Shown here piece after piece: positions 32,773-44,612 of a stretch of DNA of 64,000 nt. The DNA is from Neonectria sp. B-13. Its lineage: Eukaryota > Ascomycota > Sordariomycetes > Hypocreales > Nectriaceae. The notes beneath the pieces were generated by a model. That model ran no database searches and was not told where the DNA came from. It saw only the letters and a list, made by a program, of their open reading frames with translations. Made by a program: the position numbers and the translations under genes. The stretch spans positions 62,001 to 126,000 of the forward strand of contig NOKP01000056.1 in NCBI GenBank assembly GCA_002682825.1, written 5' to 3'. The first letter of the stretch is position 1. Every line of letters begins with the position of its first letter.

Positions 32773-34180
32773 ATGCCTGCATCATCCAACACAACTAGAG
32801 CGATAGTCGCATACGAGCCTCAGGGTACCCGACTGAATTGGAAACTAGAGCAAGTAACTCTACGGGATATCGGGACCGATGAACTATTGATCCGGGTCGT
32901 GGCCGTTGGCATATGTCACACGGACTTGATCTTTGGGACGTGGCCGCCGGAGCAAATTCCCTATCCGAAGGTTCTGGGACACGAGGGTCAGTTTTCCGTC
33001 CTCTGGAAATGACTAGAATGTTGCTTATGAATTTTTCAGGGTCCGGGATTGTGGTTAAAGTAGGGTCAAATGTGACAAAAGCACACGAAGGCGACTCGGT
33101 ATTGCTGTCATTTCAGACCTGCAAGTCTTGCTATAACTGCAAGGATGGCCATCCTTCATTCTGCCACAGATTTGCGGAAATCAACTACGGCGGAGAAGCC
33201 AATATCTACGAAACTGGTGAGAATGCCGTTCGTGGCAGCTTCTTCGGGCACTCGTCGTTTGCGGAGCTCGCAATTGCCAAGGAAGCTTCGGTCGTGAACG
33301 TATCACACCTCGTCCAGAGCGAGAAAGACCTTAAGCTCTTTGCGCCTTTGGGTTGTAGTTTCCAAACCGGTGCGGGAACGGTGGACAAAGTTGCCTCGGC
33401 TTGTGAAAAGGATGCTGTCGTCGTCATTGGCCTCGGTGGCGTCGGGCTTGTGTCTATTATGGTGAGCATCAGCCGTGTAAGTGAATCTGATTTGAAGCTG
33501 ATGTTGACGATGCCAGGCCGCAAAACTGAAAAATTGCAAGATTATCATCGGCGTTGACCGCTTGCCGGAAAGGCTCGAGTTAGCCAAGGCACTTGGAGCA
33601 ACCCATGTTATCAACACCAGCGATGAAGACGTCGAAATAGGAAAAGACATTACAGCTGTAACAGACGGCAAAGGCTCCACTGTAACGATAGATACTACTG
33701 GAAACATGGATCTGATTCGAGCAGGGATGGAATTCACTGCCGGTCGGGGTCAGATGATCATTGTGGGGGTTCCACCTCGAGACGCTTTGCTTGATGTCCA
33801 CCTCATCACATTCATGCAGGTATGTATTGCTAGTCAGCCTCACACGAAAGATACTAACAGATTCAGACTGGAAAGATTATCCGTGGAAGTATCGAGGGTG
33901 ACGTGACGCCCTCCGAGGTAGGAGATAAACCATCCTGCCCGAAGTTCTAGTTCGTGAACTTACCAAGCCCAGTACATCCCTCGCATGATTCAGTGGTACC
34001 GAGAAGGGAAGCTTCCCATCGACAAGTTGGTCAAGTACTATCCGGTATGGATACACTACCGCCCCTTTGTTTGTGGCCAGCTTCTCGCTAACTCATGTAA
34101 ACCCACAGGCCGAAGATTTCGAGACTGCGCTCGCTGATATGCGAAGCGGCAAGGTGGTGAAGCCGGTCCTTGTTTGGTAG
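32773..34180 (+). CDS. Zinc-dependent (aryl-)alcohol dehydrogenase
   Basis: Six exons (32773-32986, 33040-33461, 33517-33819, 33867-33917, 33973-34044, 34109-34180) join in phase to 377 residues. It is an MDR alcohol dehydrogenase: catalytic zinc ligands in VGICHTDL and GHEGSGIV, structural-zinc cysteines in CKSCYNCKDGHPSFC, and the Rossmann motif VIGLGGVGLVSIM followed by IIIGVDR, where the aspartate favours NAD. The GICHTD...FAEINYGG layout is that of benzyl/aryl-alcohol dehydrogenases. It interconverts a primary (often aromatic) alcohol and the aldehyde. It is divergent to the ALDH gene and very likely feeds it. It is not closely related to the alcohol dehydrogenase at 1.4 kb. Confidence 0.93.
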
Positions 34181-34354
34181 TTTAGGAGCATGCTGCGGAA
34201 GAGAGAAGGGGGATTGGACATGTTTCGCTTTTTGGGTCATTTGAGTGCCCTCCCAATGTGAGCTTTCTATAATATCATTCTACCGACACGTATGCTCTGG
34301 TTATGTGACACCAACGACCATCTCCCTCCGCCCCAGTGTTGACCCGCGCTATTC

Positions 34355-36059
34355 TCACAACATTGATTTCGGAAACACCTTCGATGCCTGACGGACTGCC
34401 ATGTCGCCTGTCATTGTAAGTATTCTGCTTCGTCACGACTACAGTCAGGAGCTTACCAATGATATCTTCCGATCCACCGAGTATAGCATCGAACCCAGAG
34501 GTACGGTGAGCCATTTCTATGATGTTGCCCATGCCGCCCTGGGTAAGAGCTCTGCCTCCAAAGATCTGGACTGCCAGGTCTGAGATCTCTCGAGCACAGC
34601 GGGATGAATACATCTTCAAGAGGCCAATGGGACCAGCCAGATGGGTCGACTGATTCTGATAGGACATCTGGGACATTTGGTAAGTCATGTGTTCTAACCA
34701 AGCCTGCGTGGCTTCCACGAGGGCCATCATTTTTGCAAGCCTAGACACCATCAAGCAAGTTAGCTCAAACCGGGGTATATAGCGATTGTTGCTGTTACTG
34801 ACTTCTCTCTGACAACAGGTTGATCTATCAACTTCTTTCCGAAAATCGATCTCTGGTGACTCCATTTGAGGCACTCCTCGACAATAAGTCTCGACATCCG
34901 TATACTGGCAGCCGAGACCATCCATCGTTCGTGATTGAAGTTGCTTAAGACCACGTAGATTCCCTTCCCATCGTCGCCAAGTAGGTTTTCAACGGGCACC
35001 TTGACATCGTCAAAGGTCACAAACGCCGTCCCGGCAGCTGCTGAATAGGCCGTTTTGATGGGCTTCGTCTCAACACCCTCACCTCGCTCGATCAGCAGCA
35101 CGGCCAGACCGGCGCTTGTTCTGACCGCTGTGACGAAATAGTCGCACCAAGTTCCATTGGTGATCCACTTCTTGGTTCCGTTCACCATGTAGTGCTTGCC
35201 ATCGGCAGTCTTTTCGGCCACCGTTCTGAGGTTGGCGACATCACTTCCCGCAAAAGCTTCCGACACGGCTAGACAGATCGACCTCTGGCCGCTGAGACAA
35301 TTTTTGATTACTTCCTCCCTAAGGGAAGCGTTACCACAATGATGCATGATGGCGGTAAGCGAAATGGTCATCCCGACTACGTTGCCGTCCCAAAAGCCTC
35401 GAGCAGCAGCCCGAACGAGCTCTTGATTGACAATAAGGTCATGGAAGGGATCAAAGTCTTTGCCGTTAAGCACTCCATTCAGGATGTCTCGGTTGTCGAG
35501 ATGGTCGCCTGGCCCAACACGCATCGCTAAGATGTTGGCAGACCTGCGCATCGACTTAGCATTCGTGCATCATGCATGCGGGAAACAGCAAAGGTACCTA
35601 CGCCATCCGTTGCATGAGCTCCTGACTTATTTTCTGCCCCGATACCTCTTTCTCCTGAGCTTCGGGCCGAACGTAGGTATCCGTGAAATGGCGCATGGCC
35701 TTCTGGAGTCTTCGATGAGATTCGTTGTAGTAAGGACTCCGGAACTGGGGGACCAGCCACGCCGGTTCGGCATAAGGAACAGGGCTCAAGTCACCGGCCT
35801 TAAGGTGGACGACTTGAGGTTTCTCGTCTACAATATTCCCAATGCACAGATGGCTGTATCTATCCAACACAGCCTGTCGGTGAAGATTGTAAAAGTCGTC
35901 TGTCGCATCTTTTCCGCCCACTTGCATGAGAACAAATCGGCCCCCTGGATGAGCGTCCGCAAAGTCGGTCAGGTCGTAAACTAAAGAATCAATGACACAC
36001 CACAAAGACTCCTCGCTAGAGTTCCGCAGAACTTCGTCGCGAGTGAACTGTTGAGACAT
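34355..36059 (-). CDS. Cytochrome b5-acyl-CoA dehydrogenase fusion
   Basis: Four exons (36059-35602, 35543-34803, 34740-34457, 34407-34355) give 511 residues; an upstream in-frame ATG at 36107 would give 527. The N-terminal 80 residues are a cytochrome b5-like heme domain with HPGG (His37) and a second histidine at about 60 (YNLHRQAVL). The rest is an acyl-CoA dehydrogenase: CLAVSEAFAGSDVANL binds FAD and substrate, KKWITNGTWCDYF is the central motif, and RALTQGG with GGSEDIIGDMAVRQ forms the C-terminal FAD/dimer segment. The fusion is known in fungi. It introduces a 2,3 double bond in an acyl-CoA, and the b5 domain may pass electrons on. The final SML is only a weak peroxisomal-signal look-alike. 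It is divergent to the acyl-CoA ligase, whose product it could use. Confidence 0.92.
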
Positions 36060-36474
36060 GTCTGACTGGCGGCGTGATCGAGTCGGAGTAAGCTGCGCTG
36101 CAGGCAAGGGACAATTGCGCTCCTGTAGAATAAAAAGTTCTTGATAGGGTATGGTACTTGTTGTTTTTAGTAGTAGAATGGAGTGTCAACATAGGTAGAT
36201 CGATACCCTGGTCCTTGGTCCTGATTGAACTCAATTCGCGTCATGAAATTCTGCCGCGGGATCAGACCGGCTCAGGGGGTTCTCGGTTACGGCTCAATTA
36301 TACTACTCGCAAGTATCTTGGGCCGAAGATGATCATCGAGCATGCCTTTCTGGAGACAGGGTCCGTTTTGAGAATGTTTAATACGTCGCAGGATACACGA
36401 AAATGTATCACAACTGCTCTGTAATTAACCTCTTTTATCGAAATAGTTTGAAACAAATCCTCCTTCACGATACA
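36060..36474. promoter_or_regulatory. Bidirectional promoter between b5-acyl-CoA dehydrogenase and ligase
   Basis: A 415-bp gap between divergent ATGs, so the two genes may be co-regulated. It contains CGG/CCG triplets (CTGCCGCGGG near 36252, CTCGGTTACGGC near 36283) but no exact GCCGAG hexamer as found in the other cluster promoters. Confidence 0.4.
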
Positions 36475-38532
36475 ATGGTTTTCTTCTCTCGCTACCAAAT
36501 AGACATACCTACGGTCGATCTCCTGACTTACGTTTTTGGTATGCCTTGAATATTTGCTCACCATCTACTGCTGGATCTCTAACCTAGACTGTAGGAACAT
36601 CAGCATCAGGTCCCGGCGCACCTCTATACGTGAATGCGGAACAACCTGAGCAGACGATCCACAAACCTCAACTTGAGACTCTGGTGAAGAAGCTTGCAGC
36701 CGGCCTGCGGACCGTTGCAAACGTTGAAAACGATGATGTTGTCCTAATGTTCACTGATAACTCGGTCAGTAATTCCACAACCCAATTTCCCGCTGTGATC
36801 CAATCTAACGCGAACAGGTTTTGTATCCTGCGGTCGTGCTAGGGACGATATGTGCCGGCGGGGTCTTCACTGGAGCTAACCCAGGATATACCGCAACAGG
36901 TGAGAGACTCGGTCATTTAGTGCTAATGCTAAAGACGCCTCAAGCGGTGTGGAAGGGTTCACTAATACCGTGCAGAGCTGATCCATCAACTCAGAGTGTC
37001 CGGCGCGACATGCATCTTCACCGACAGCCAACGACTCCAAACAGCGATACAGGCCGCATACTCCGTGGGGATACCAAAAAATTGCATAGTCCTTGTCGAT
37101 GGGCTAGCATCCCGGGAAGATGGCGTCCAGAACCTGGACAACTTGCTCACTCATGGGATGCATCATTGGGAAATACTAACGAATGTCAAGACCCTTTCAG
37201 AAAAGTAGGCATGGGCATCACTGCAACAAAACTGAGCGATGCTAAATGTTTTCCAGGACCGCTGTTCTCAACTTCAGCAGTGGAACGACCGGGAGTCCCA
37301 AGGCGTGCATGATCACCCACCGCAACCTCGTTGCCAACTCGGAGCAGACGTTGCATCTTGATCGCATGGCCGAAGAAAGGTCCAACACGGTCTCGAAGGC
37401 TCAGGATGTGCATTGTGGATATGTTCCATTCTACCACGCCAGTGAGTACTCAAGCTTTTCATATACCATGTTTGTGACACTGCTCATGATTCGCAGTTGG
37501 ACTTCTTACATACTGCGTCATCAATGTCCGACGATGCTGCACGACAGTCATTATGCGGAAGTTTGACCTCAAACTATTGCTCGAGAGTATCCAGCGGTTC
37601 CGTATCACGTACCTGCTTCTCGTCCCTCCAGTAGTGGTGATGCTGGTCAACAGCAACCTCTTGTCACGATACGACCTTTCCAGTGTCAGGGCTTTGCTCT
37701 GTGGCGCAGCACCCCTCCAGTCAGAGCTGTCGGTACGACTGGAAACAATCTTCAAGGCGGGCAAGGCTCGCAGCAGACAGGGTTGGGGAATGAGCGAAGC
37801 TACCATGGCCGTCACGCTGTTCGCGCCCGACGAGTTTGATCCATTTCATGAGAGCGTTGGGTACATTGTCCCGAATGTGCGAGTCAAGGTGATTAACGAC
37901 GAAGGCATTGAGGTGGGCTATGACGAGGCAGGGGAGGCTCTCATCCAGGGGCCCAACATCTTCAAGGGCTACTATGAAAATCCTGCCGCGACCAAGGAAG
38001 CATGGACCGAGGATAGCTGGTTGAAGACTGGAGATATCGTCAAGATCCGGGCCAGTGGGCTACTCAATATCCTGGACCGCAAGAAGGTTAGTGTCTTGAT
38101 GTGTTGGCATTTAACCGCGTGATCGACTCACAAGACGCGTTAGGAACTCATCAAGGTGAAAGGCTTCCAGGTGGCGCCATCTGAGCTTGAGGGACATCTC
38201 CTGCAGCACGAGGGCGTCAAAGACTGTGCCGTGATTCGAGTTCATCGGTACGTACAAAAAAAGAAACCCTCAACTCCAGGTCGAGTTTGTGCCTGTACTT
38301 ACGGGAAGGCGGAATCAGGAACGGTCAAGAGCACCCGCAAGCGCATATTGTGCGAGCAAGGGATGATGTCACCGCTCAGTCAATCCTCGATTTCATGGAC
38401 AGCCGGCTCTCGGCGTACAAGAGACTCAGCGGTGGAATTGTGTTTCGGGACGAGATCCACAAATCGCCGTCGGGCAAAATCCTGCGACGGATGCTCAGCG
38501 ATCCGCACAAGGACCGAGCTTCACGTCTCTAG
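36475..38532 (+). CDS. Peroxisomal acyl-CoA/4-coumarate-CoA ligase-like enzyme
   Basis: Eight exons (36475-36538, 36595-36764, 36818-36899, 36976-37204, 37257-37441, 37497-38086, 38144-38247, 38319-38532) join in phase to 545 residues. ANL-superfamily motifs occur in order: FSSGTTGSPKACMITHRN (about 188-205) for ATP binding, GWGMSEAT, SWLKTGDIVK, the hinge DRKKELIKVKGFQV and the C-terminal KSPSGKILRR with catalytic lysine about 528. The protein ends in SRL, a standard peroxisomal targeting signal 1. The enzyme activates a carboxylic acid to its AMP ester and then to the CoA thioester; 4CL-like fungal members take cinnamic-type, aryl-propionic or fatty acids. With the neighbouring b5-acyl-CoA dehydrogenase it suggests peroxisomal chain shortening. 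The substrate is not determinable by eye. Confidence 0.94.
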
Positions 38533-39050
38533 TGATAGATTATGACGCGGTATTGGTTCCCGGCTCTGCCGATTGGGTCGTTGGTGGCTCAATCCTTGCT
38601 GTACATAGTCAGGTCACTTTAAGCCGCGGTAGAAAATTTCAGCCGGAGCCTCCGTTGCTAGGTTTAGCTACACCAATCGCAATGCAAGTGGGCGTGAAGC
38701 CAGTTCAGCGGTCGCATGTGCTGTTGGAGCAGCCTTGAATGTAGACGGGAGACTTACAGGGCCTTGGACGAGACTACGCCAACCGGAATCAGCCCGCGTT
38801 CCCTTGCTTAGACTAACTTACAAACACACCTCACTTTACTCGGTAATAACCCCCGTCCCCAGCATTCCCCCGCCTTTTTGCCCCGTTACCCCGCGTTCCC
38901 GGACTCCAAGGAGTCGCCGGTGCCCATCCGAGCCGGCCGGAGATGTCTTATCGTCCAAGGAGCAAACCTGTCCTTACAGAGAAGGCTCGGATTTGAAGAA
39001 TTGCAACTCCTGGGTCAACTCAGCCTTCCATCGCTTTTCAGAATTCAGAA
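38533..39050. other. Spacer upstream of the cluster regulator
   Basis: About 520 bp between the ligase stop and the regulator ATG, presumably the regulator promoter. It is rich in C near 38850-38890 and has CCG/CGG triplets around 38925-38945 (GAGCCGGCCGGAG), which could be bound by a zinc-cluster protein. Confidence 0.4.
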
Positions 39051-41883
39051 ATGCAGGATCAAACCAGTCCCCTCCATGACCCAAACTCGTCTTCCCATAC
39101 CGCGCGCAGACGAGCGTCCAAGGCTTGCTTGGCTTGTCGGGCTCGAAAGGTCCGCTGCGACGTCGTCCACCGCGACGGACAATGCACCAACTGCGCCCTC
39201 GACAAGCGACAGTGCGTAGTGAGGTGCAGGCCTTCCAAATAGTAAGCTGGAAGCCATCGTGCATGATAATGAGGAACACTAACGACGGCTTCAACGTAGT
39301 CGCTCTTTGAAGAAAACATCAAACTCAAACCCCAATCAGAAAGAATCTGACAGCCTACCTTCCCATCCGTCCCAAGCCGAAACTCAACAGCAGCCACAGC
39401 AGCAGAAAGACGGCTTTGCTTCGGATGGTTTCCCTTGCAGTCCCCTCAACCATGGAAACACCACGTCGGAGAGATCACCAGAACAATGCCTTGGGGATAG
39501 CTCCAATGACGACATATTGATCAAAATCCGCCCTGAGTGGAAGGATCAGACCCCTCGTGCTCTACGAACAGGTACGTAATGTTGTCAATTGCGACCTCCA
39601 ACTCCAGAACAAACCTTTACTAAGACAGCAAGCCACCAGCTTCCAACACTCGGAATGTCGAGTCTGGGCCCTCGCCTTACTCCACATCAGGAGACGTATG
39701 TTTTGATCAAACACATGTGATTTACTCATACTTCCACTTCTTGGAAGCAGATCTTTCCCTATTATCCCAGCATGACGTTCAGTTTCTAGAAGCACAAGGC
39801 TGCTTCAAGGTGCCTAGCCGACAAGCTACTGATGAATTCGTCCGCGAGTACTTTTGCCATGTTCATCCGAGCTTACCTCTCTTGAACGAATCTATCTTCT
39901 GGAACATGTATTCCCAAGAAGGCTATCCTCCACAGGACCGCCGCACGTCGTTGTCCTTGTTCGTTTTCCAAGCGATGCTCTTTGCATCTTGCAGCGTAAG
40001 TCATCCTCTCCAGCCAATTTGTAAACACCAACTCAATACCCTGCAGTTCTTGTCCCCCGAGACCATAGGGAGCCTCGGTTTCACATCAGCGCGTAACGCC
40101 AGGGAGACATACTACCGACGTGCCAAGGTATGCAGGCATTGAGAACATCCGAGCTTCAGACGTGGTTGGAAAGGACCGTTGACTAACACTCAGCTCCAGC
40201 TTCTTTTCGATTTCTGCGGGGAACGAAATCCCAGTGCGAATGCGCAAGGGGCATTGCTGCTCTCGTATAATGCCACAATGCGGGACCGGAAAAGAACAAA
40301 CTCCATTTGGTTGGCGACTGCCATTCAACTAGCTCAAGCTGCAGGAGCGCACCAGTCTCACTACGACTTAGACCAGCGGCCTGAAGTCAAGAATTCTCTG
40401 AAGCGTCTTTGGTGGTGCTGCATTGTCCGAGACCGAATACTGCCCCTGGGAGTGCGAAGGCAGTTGCATATATCCCTGGCAGACTTTGACGCAGAGAAGA
40501 CGGCACTGACAGAGAAAGACTTTGATGATGAGATAGCTGGGTCGCGGGTCTACGACGCAGAAACCAAAAGGTCTTTGGTTCGGCTGTTCATTACACTTTG
40601 CGATCTTGCAGTGTCACTCACGGATGTCATTATGACCGTGTATGCAACAGGACAGCCCAGCGACATCCGCCTCCTGAGCATACCCAAGCTTCGGCAAACG
40701 ACGGGCTGTATCCAGTCATGCAAACTCGGCTTAGACGCCTGGTTTGAAAGGGCGACTATACGGTTCCCCACCCCGGCTGGGATAATGAGCAGCAACACAT
40801 CGCTGATTCTGTACACAAACATGATGTACATATACTACCAGTTAGTAGTCAAGATCCTTTTCTTCTCTTTCAAGGGCTGACTTTCCCTCGCAGCTCTGCG
40901 CGACTAGCTCTGTATCAATATGAAGCGCTAATCCTCAGCACTGGCTCAATCGAGAACGATAACAACGGCAACGCGTTGCGTCAAAGCAGGATGCAGTTGG
41001 AAGAGGACGCAGCCGAGATCACGAGCAACTTGAAAGAACTCATCCAACTCAGGCTGGGTAGATATCTCCCAATAAGCATGTAAGCGTCGTTTGCAACCAA
41101 TAAGGGCCCCTTCTACCTATGAGCCTGAACTAAGACTCGACTAGTGTAGCATACGCAGCTCTCCCGATTGTTTTACATATCCTCGACGTAAAGCTGTCCA
41201 CCAAGCCATCGCAAACGGCACAGAAACAAGGCCGCCTGAACGTGTACATGGAGGCGATGAAAGGCCTACAGACGCAGTATGATGGTGTCGACGATGTTTG
41301 GGACTTTATACGAAAGGCTGTCGAATACGCCACGTTAGTTGATGAAACGCAGAAGCCGGCTCACATGAACCTCATCAGCGGACCAGTTTCGAAGCATGCC
41401 GACCCCGCCAGGAGCCTCAATTCTCTAAAAACTGCAGGAGCTCTCGCGCCCGTCAGTGACTGGGGACATATGCTTCTCCAGCAACCGACCCTGTACTTCC
41501 GGCTTGTTCAGACCATCGATTCTTCCTTGTCAACGGGGCGTTGCCATGAAGATTGCTGGTTTCTCAAGCTGCCCAAGTCGGCGAGTTTTCCTCTGTCTCG
41601 TTTCTTAATCGAAGACCGGAATGAAGAGGCCCGTCGTGGCCAAGACCTGGAGCATGTCGAGGACGGTAACCAACAGAGAACGTTTGAAATCCAAGATGCG
41701 GATTGGCTAGGTACAGACATACCAGATCAGCCGGCGTCAAGTATGCACATACCCGACGATCTTGAAGCCCCCGTCGACCTAAATTACGGACTTGCCCACC
41801 TGGACATGCCCATGTTTCTCGAGGGCTTCGATTATGACTTCGAAGAGAGTGAAAATAGCATGTTTACAAGTCTCTTGTCTTGA
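39051..41883 (+). CDS. Large Zn2Cys6 transcription factor, candidate cluster regulator
   Basis: Seven exons (39051-39241, 39300-39571, 39625-39995, 40047-40127, 40194-40840, 40894-41079, 41145-41883) join in phase to 828 residues. The zinc cluster is ACLACRARKVRC, then CTNC and QC in the pattern CX2CX6CX8CX2CX6C, followed by a glutamine-rich linker (ETQQQPQQQ). The middle region is the fungal transcription-factor domain, recognisable at YSYFHFLEAD, VREYFCHVHPSLPLLNE and NSLKRLWWCCIVRDR. The C-terminus is acidic, as in activation domains. The first intron donor was taken as GTAAGC at 39242; an alternative GTGCAG slightly upstream is less likely. Lying inside the block between the ligase and the nitronate monooxygenase, it is the natural candidate to control them. 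Confidence 0.92.
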
Positions 41884-41974
41884 ACCGTTATTCGAACGAC
41901 GCTTGGGTAGCTACAGTAATACAATGCGATGGTCCTGTACCTCTCAAGCTGCATTGCGAGTTGAGGCAAGCACT

Positions 41975-43342
41975 TCAAAGCTTGCCTTTTGGTCGGACAA
42001 AGCGGTTCATCCTAGCCATTGTATCGAGCGCCTCGCGTTCGATACGCCCCAGCAAAGCTGCGCAGGTTGGGATGTCGTGGATCACCCCGAGAACAGGGCC
42101 AACTGTCCATACCTAATCCGATACGACGATTGTCAGCAGTGTAGAGGGATTCAGATGGTTATCAGACTTACTCCTGCGTTGACATCACCAGTCAAAAACA
42201 CTTGCTTTCCGCGCTGTCCGGAAACGAGGTGCTGCACGTCTTTGAACTGAGAGTCTGGCTGTTCAGTCTCGATTCTCTTCACCTCCTTGGCCACTTCGTT
42301 GCTGAAAAGCCGGTTGGTGTTCTTCCACTTCCTCAGTAGCAGTTCTGTATCGCCCTCACTGGCTTGTGTAATGGCCTGCTTGACATTCTGGTGGATGGGA
42401 CTCTCCATGGTGCACATGAAACGTGTGCCCATGTTGATGCCGCACGCGCCCAATGCCAGAGCTGAAGCAAGGCCTTGGCCATCAGCAAATCCGCCGGCAG
42501 CTATAAAGGGGACGGATAGTGACTGGGCCGCACGACGCAGAAGAATCTGGCTTGAGATATCGCCGTCGCCGATGTGTCCTGCTGCCTCGAAGCCGTCGAT
42601 GGAGATAAAGTCCACATTCAGCTTTTCAGCGGAGAGAGCGTGCCGGATGGTCGTGCACTTGTGGATGATTTTCACGTTGCCCAGCTTCAGCATGTTGATG
42701 ACCTTGCTGGGATTGGCGCCAGCAGTCTCGACTAGCGAGAGATGAACCAGCAAATTAGCGAACAAAGTCTCCGGCGGGACGAGAACCAATCGTACCTATC
42801 TTAACGCCCTCTTCAAGGACAACCCTAGCATAGGCCTCATAATCAGGAGGGTTGATAGAGGGAAGAAGGGTGATATTAACGCCAAACTATAGCACAGCCA
42901 AGTCAGAAGCTTGTCAACCGGCGTATCTCGGCTTCTTGTGTACCGGTTTGTTTGTCAAGGCTTGGCATTTGCGAATTTCCTTTCGGAGATCCTCTTGTGA
43001 CACCAAGAGCATCAGTACTTAATTCATAGGCGGGTTGTACCAATTTAGGGCTTACCCGGCGTTGGCTGCGTCAATGCACTGAGCTGTCGTAGATGGTACA
43101 TTTAGCTAGTGCCGCTTCCAATTCCAGCATCTGCGTAAATCAGACTCACAATTCCCAATCCGCCGGCATTTGAGACGGCAGAGCAGAGGTCAGCATACGC
43201 CACCCACTGCATTCCAGCCTGGATGACTGGAACTACTCGCGGTGGTTAGTAAATTTGACACGCACAACTGGTTCGCCCTTGGAGCTGGTCAACACAAACC
43301 TTCAATCCCTAAAGCTTCCGTTAAGGCAGTTCTGATTGACAT
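41975..43342 (-). CDS. Nitronate monooxygenase (2-nitropropane dioxygenase family)
   Basis: Seven exons (43342-43300, 43232-43150, 43083-43056, 42993-42944, 42886-42796, 42731-42172, 42112-41975) join in phase to 330 residues. It starts MSIRTALTEALGIEVPVIQA, whose PxxQAGM element binds FMN. Further motifs are the glycine-rich SNAGGLGI, FISIDGFEAAGHIGDGDI with the catalytic histidine, AAGGFADGQGLASALALGA and GINMGTRFM for FMN phosphate. The enzyme oxidises alkyl nitronates such as propionate-3-nitronate to carbonyl compounds using oxygen. This is a detoxification role and would create an aldehyde that the ALDH could remove. It lies tail-to-tail with the regulator, 91 bp apart. Two GCCGAG motifs lie 163 and 229 bp upstream. 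Confidence 0.92.
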
Positions 43343-43600
43343 GGCGAGTGCGTGCTTGATGGCTGTTGAACTCGGGAGTTGAAAGAAGGTAAAGGTAACA
43401 GTGGTCCAATACCATCTGGCATCTGTACTAACATTAATAGACACACAGTGGACTTTTTTTCTTTTGAATTCGGTATTATTGGGCGGCTGCGGGTGTTGAT
43501 TTCAGCCGAGGCTGCGATCCGCGACCGATTATCGTTCACGATATGGCATTTCAGGTTTTGAGCCGGGCCAGCCGAGGTAGAGCAGTAGTGTGAGTGCTTT
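43343..43600. promoter_or_regulatory. Nitronate monooxygenase promoter with two GCCGAG motifs
   Basis: GCCGAG is found at 43505-43510 (within GCCGAGGC) and at 43571-43576, at distances from the ATG similar to those of the CTCGGC sites in the P450 and ALDH/ADH promoters. Function is inferred from recurrence only. Confidence 0.4.
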
Positions 43601-44612
43601 TGTCAAAGCCATTCAGATCACAACCCTGTGCCTACCCAGGCGGGTTCTGCGGTTTCTAGTGTCAGCCAGTGACCTTCAAGACAGAGTGGTTATTGGAGGA
43701 AAGGATCCCACGGGTGTGGTAGTATACTGTATGTCCTTACAGCTACAGCCACTAACGTAACATGCGCACGCCACCACATTCGCCGATGATGACATTGTAG
43801 GAGCTGTCACAACGCGCGATGGGAGGTTTTAATCACGTAGAAAACGCAGCATCCTGTCTACTGAGCGTATGGGCCAACAGGGGCTGCAGCGCGCAGGGGA
43901 ATCCTCCAGAAGTGTGTTAGTGGATCACCTAAAAAGGGCAAAATAGTATCTACTGCTCAGGCGCAGCCGAACGAATCGATGTGGACCTTGGTAGGCAATG
44001 TATATCTATAATAATACATTTAATGCCCTAAGCTTAATAGATATAGCTATTATATTTAAGTTAAAGCTATTATACTTTAAGTATTATATTTTACTCTAAT
44101 AGAAGATACTTATATTAAAGACTTTAGTCTTCTATTAGTACTATAGTATAAAGCTTTCTACTAATAAAGCTATACTATATTCTAAGCTTAAAGATAATAT
44201 TAGTTAGTAAAGTCTTAACTTAGGATACAAAAGGAAATAGATACTTAGGTTTACTAAGAAAGGTACTAGAAATACTACTAATAGTATATATTTATACAAA
44301 TACACTAGATAGATATATATCTTATTATTATTCTATAACTTTAGTATTATATTAACTAGATTTATTCTTTATAGAAGATATACTTAACTCTATTTATAAC
44401 TAGATAATATACTAAGACCTTTAGTTTATAACCTTTTAAAGTACTTACTTTAATAAGATTACTAACTTTAACCTTTAGAATGTATTCCTAGAGGAAGAAA
44501 AGAAAAATCAGCTATTCCAGTTATTTACTTATCTTAGCCTTATATATAACCCTTAAGCTATAATAGATATAATACTAAATAAAGTCTAAGTAAATCTAGC
44601 ATTAGACCTAGA
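43601..44612. other. Intergenic, becoming an AT-rich RIP block
   Basis: Ordinary composition to about 43990, then a very AT-rich stretch up to the LTR at 44613, with stops in all frames. It is probably repeat DNA mutated by RIP. No gene is seen. Confidence 0.5.

Noticed and set aside
33206..33843. Minus-strand frames over the ADH exons
   Set aside because: Antisense shadows of the spliced dehydrogenase gene.
42287..42745. Plus-strand 152-codon frame over the nitronate monooxygenase
   Set aside because: Opposite-strand shadow of its largest exon, low-complexity composition.
28144..43342. Cluster as a classical secondary-metabolite biosynthetic cluster
   Set aside because: No polyketide synthase, non-ribosomal peptide synthetase, terpene cyclase or prenyltransferase is present in the window.
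43990..44612. AT-rich tract as a possible centromere or replication origin
   Set aside because: Composition alone is explained by RIP-mutated repeat DNA; no supporting structure is visible.
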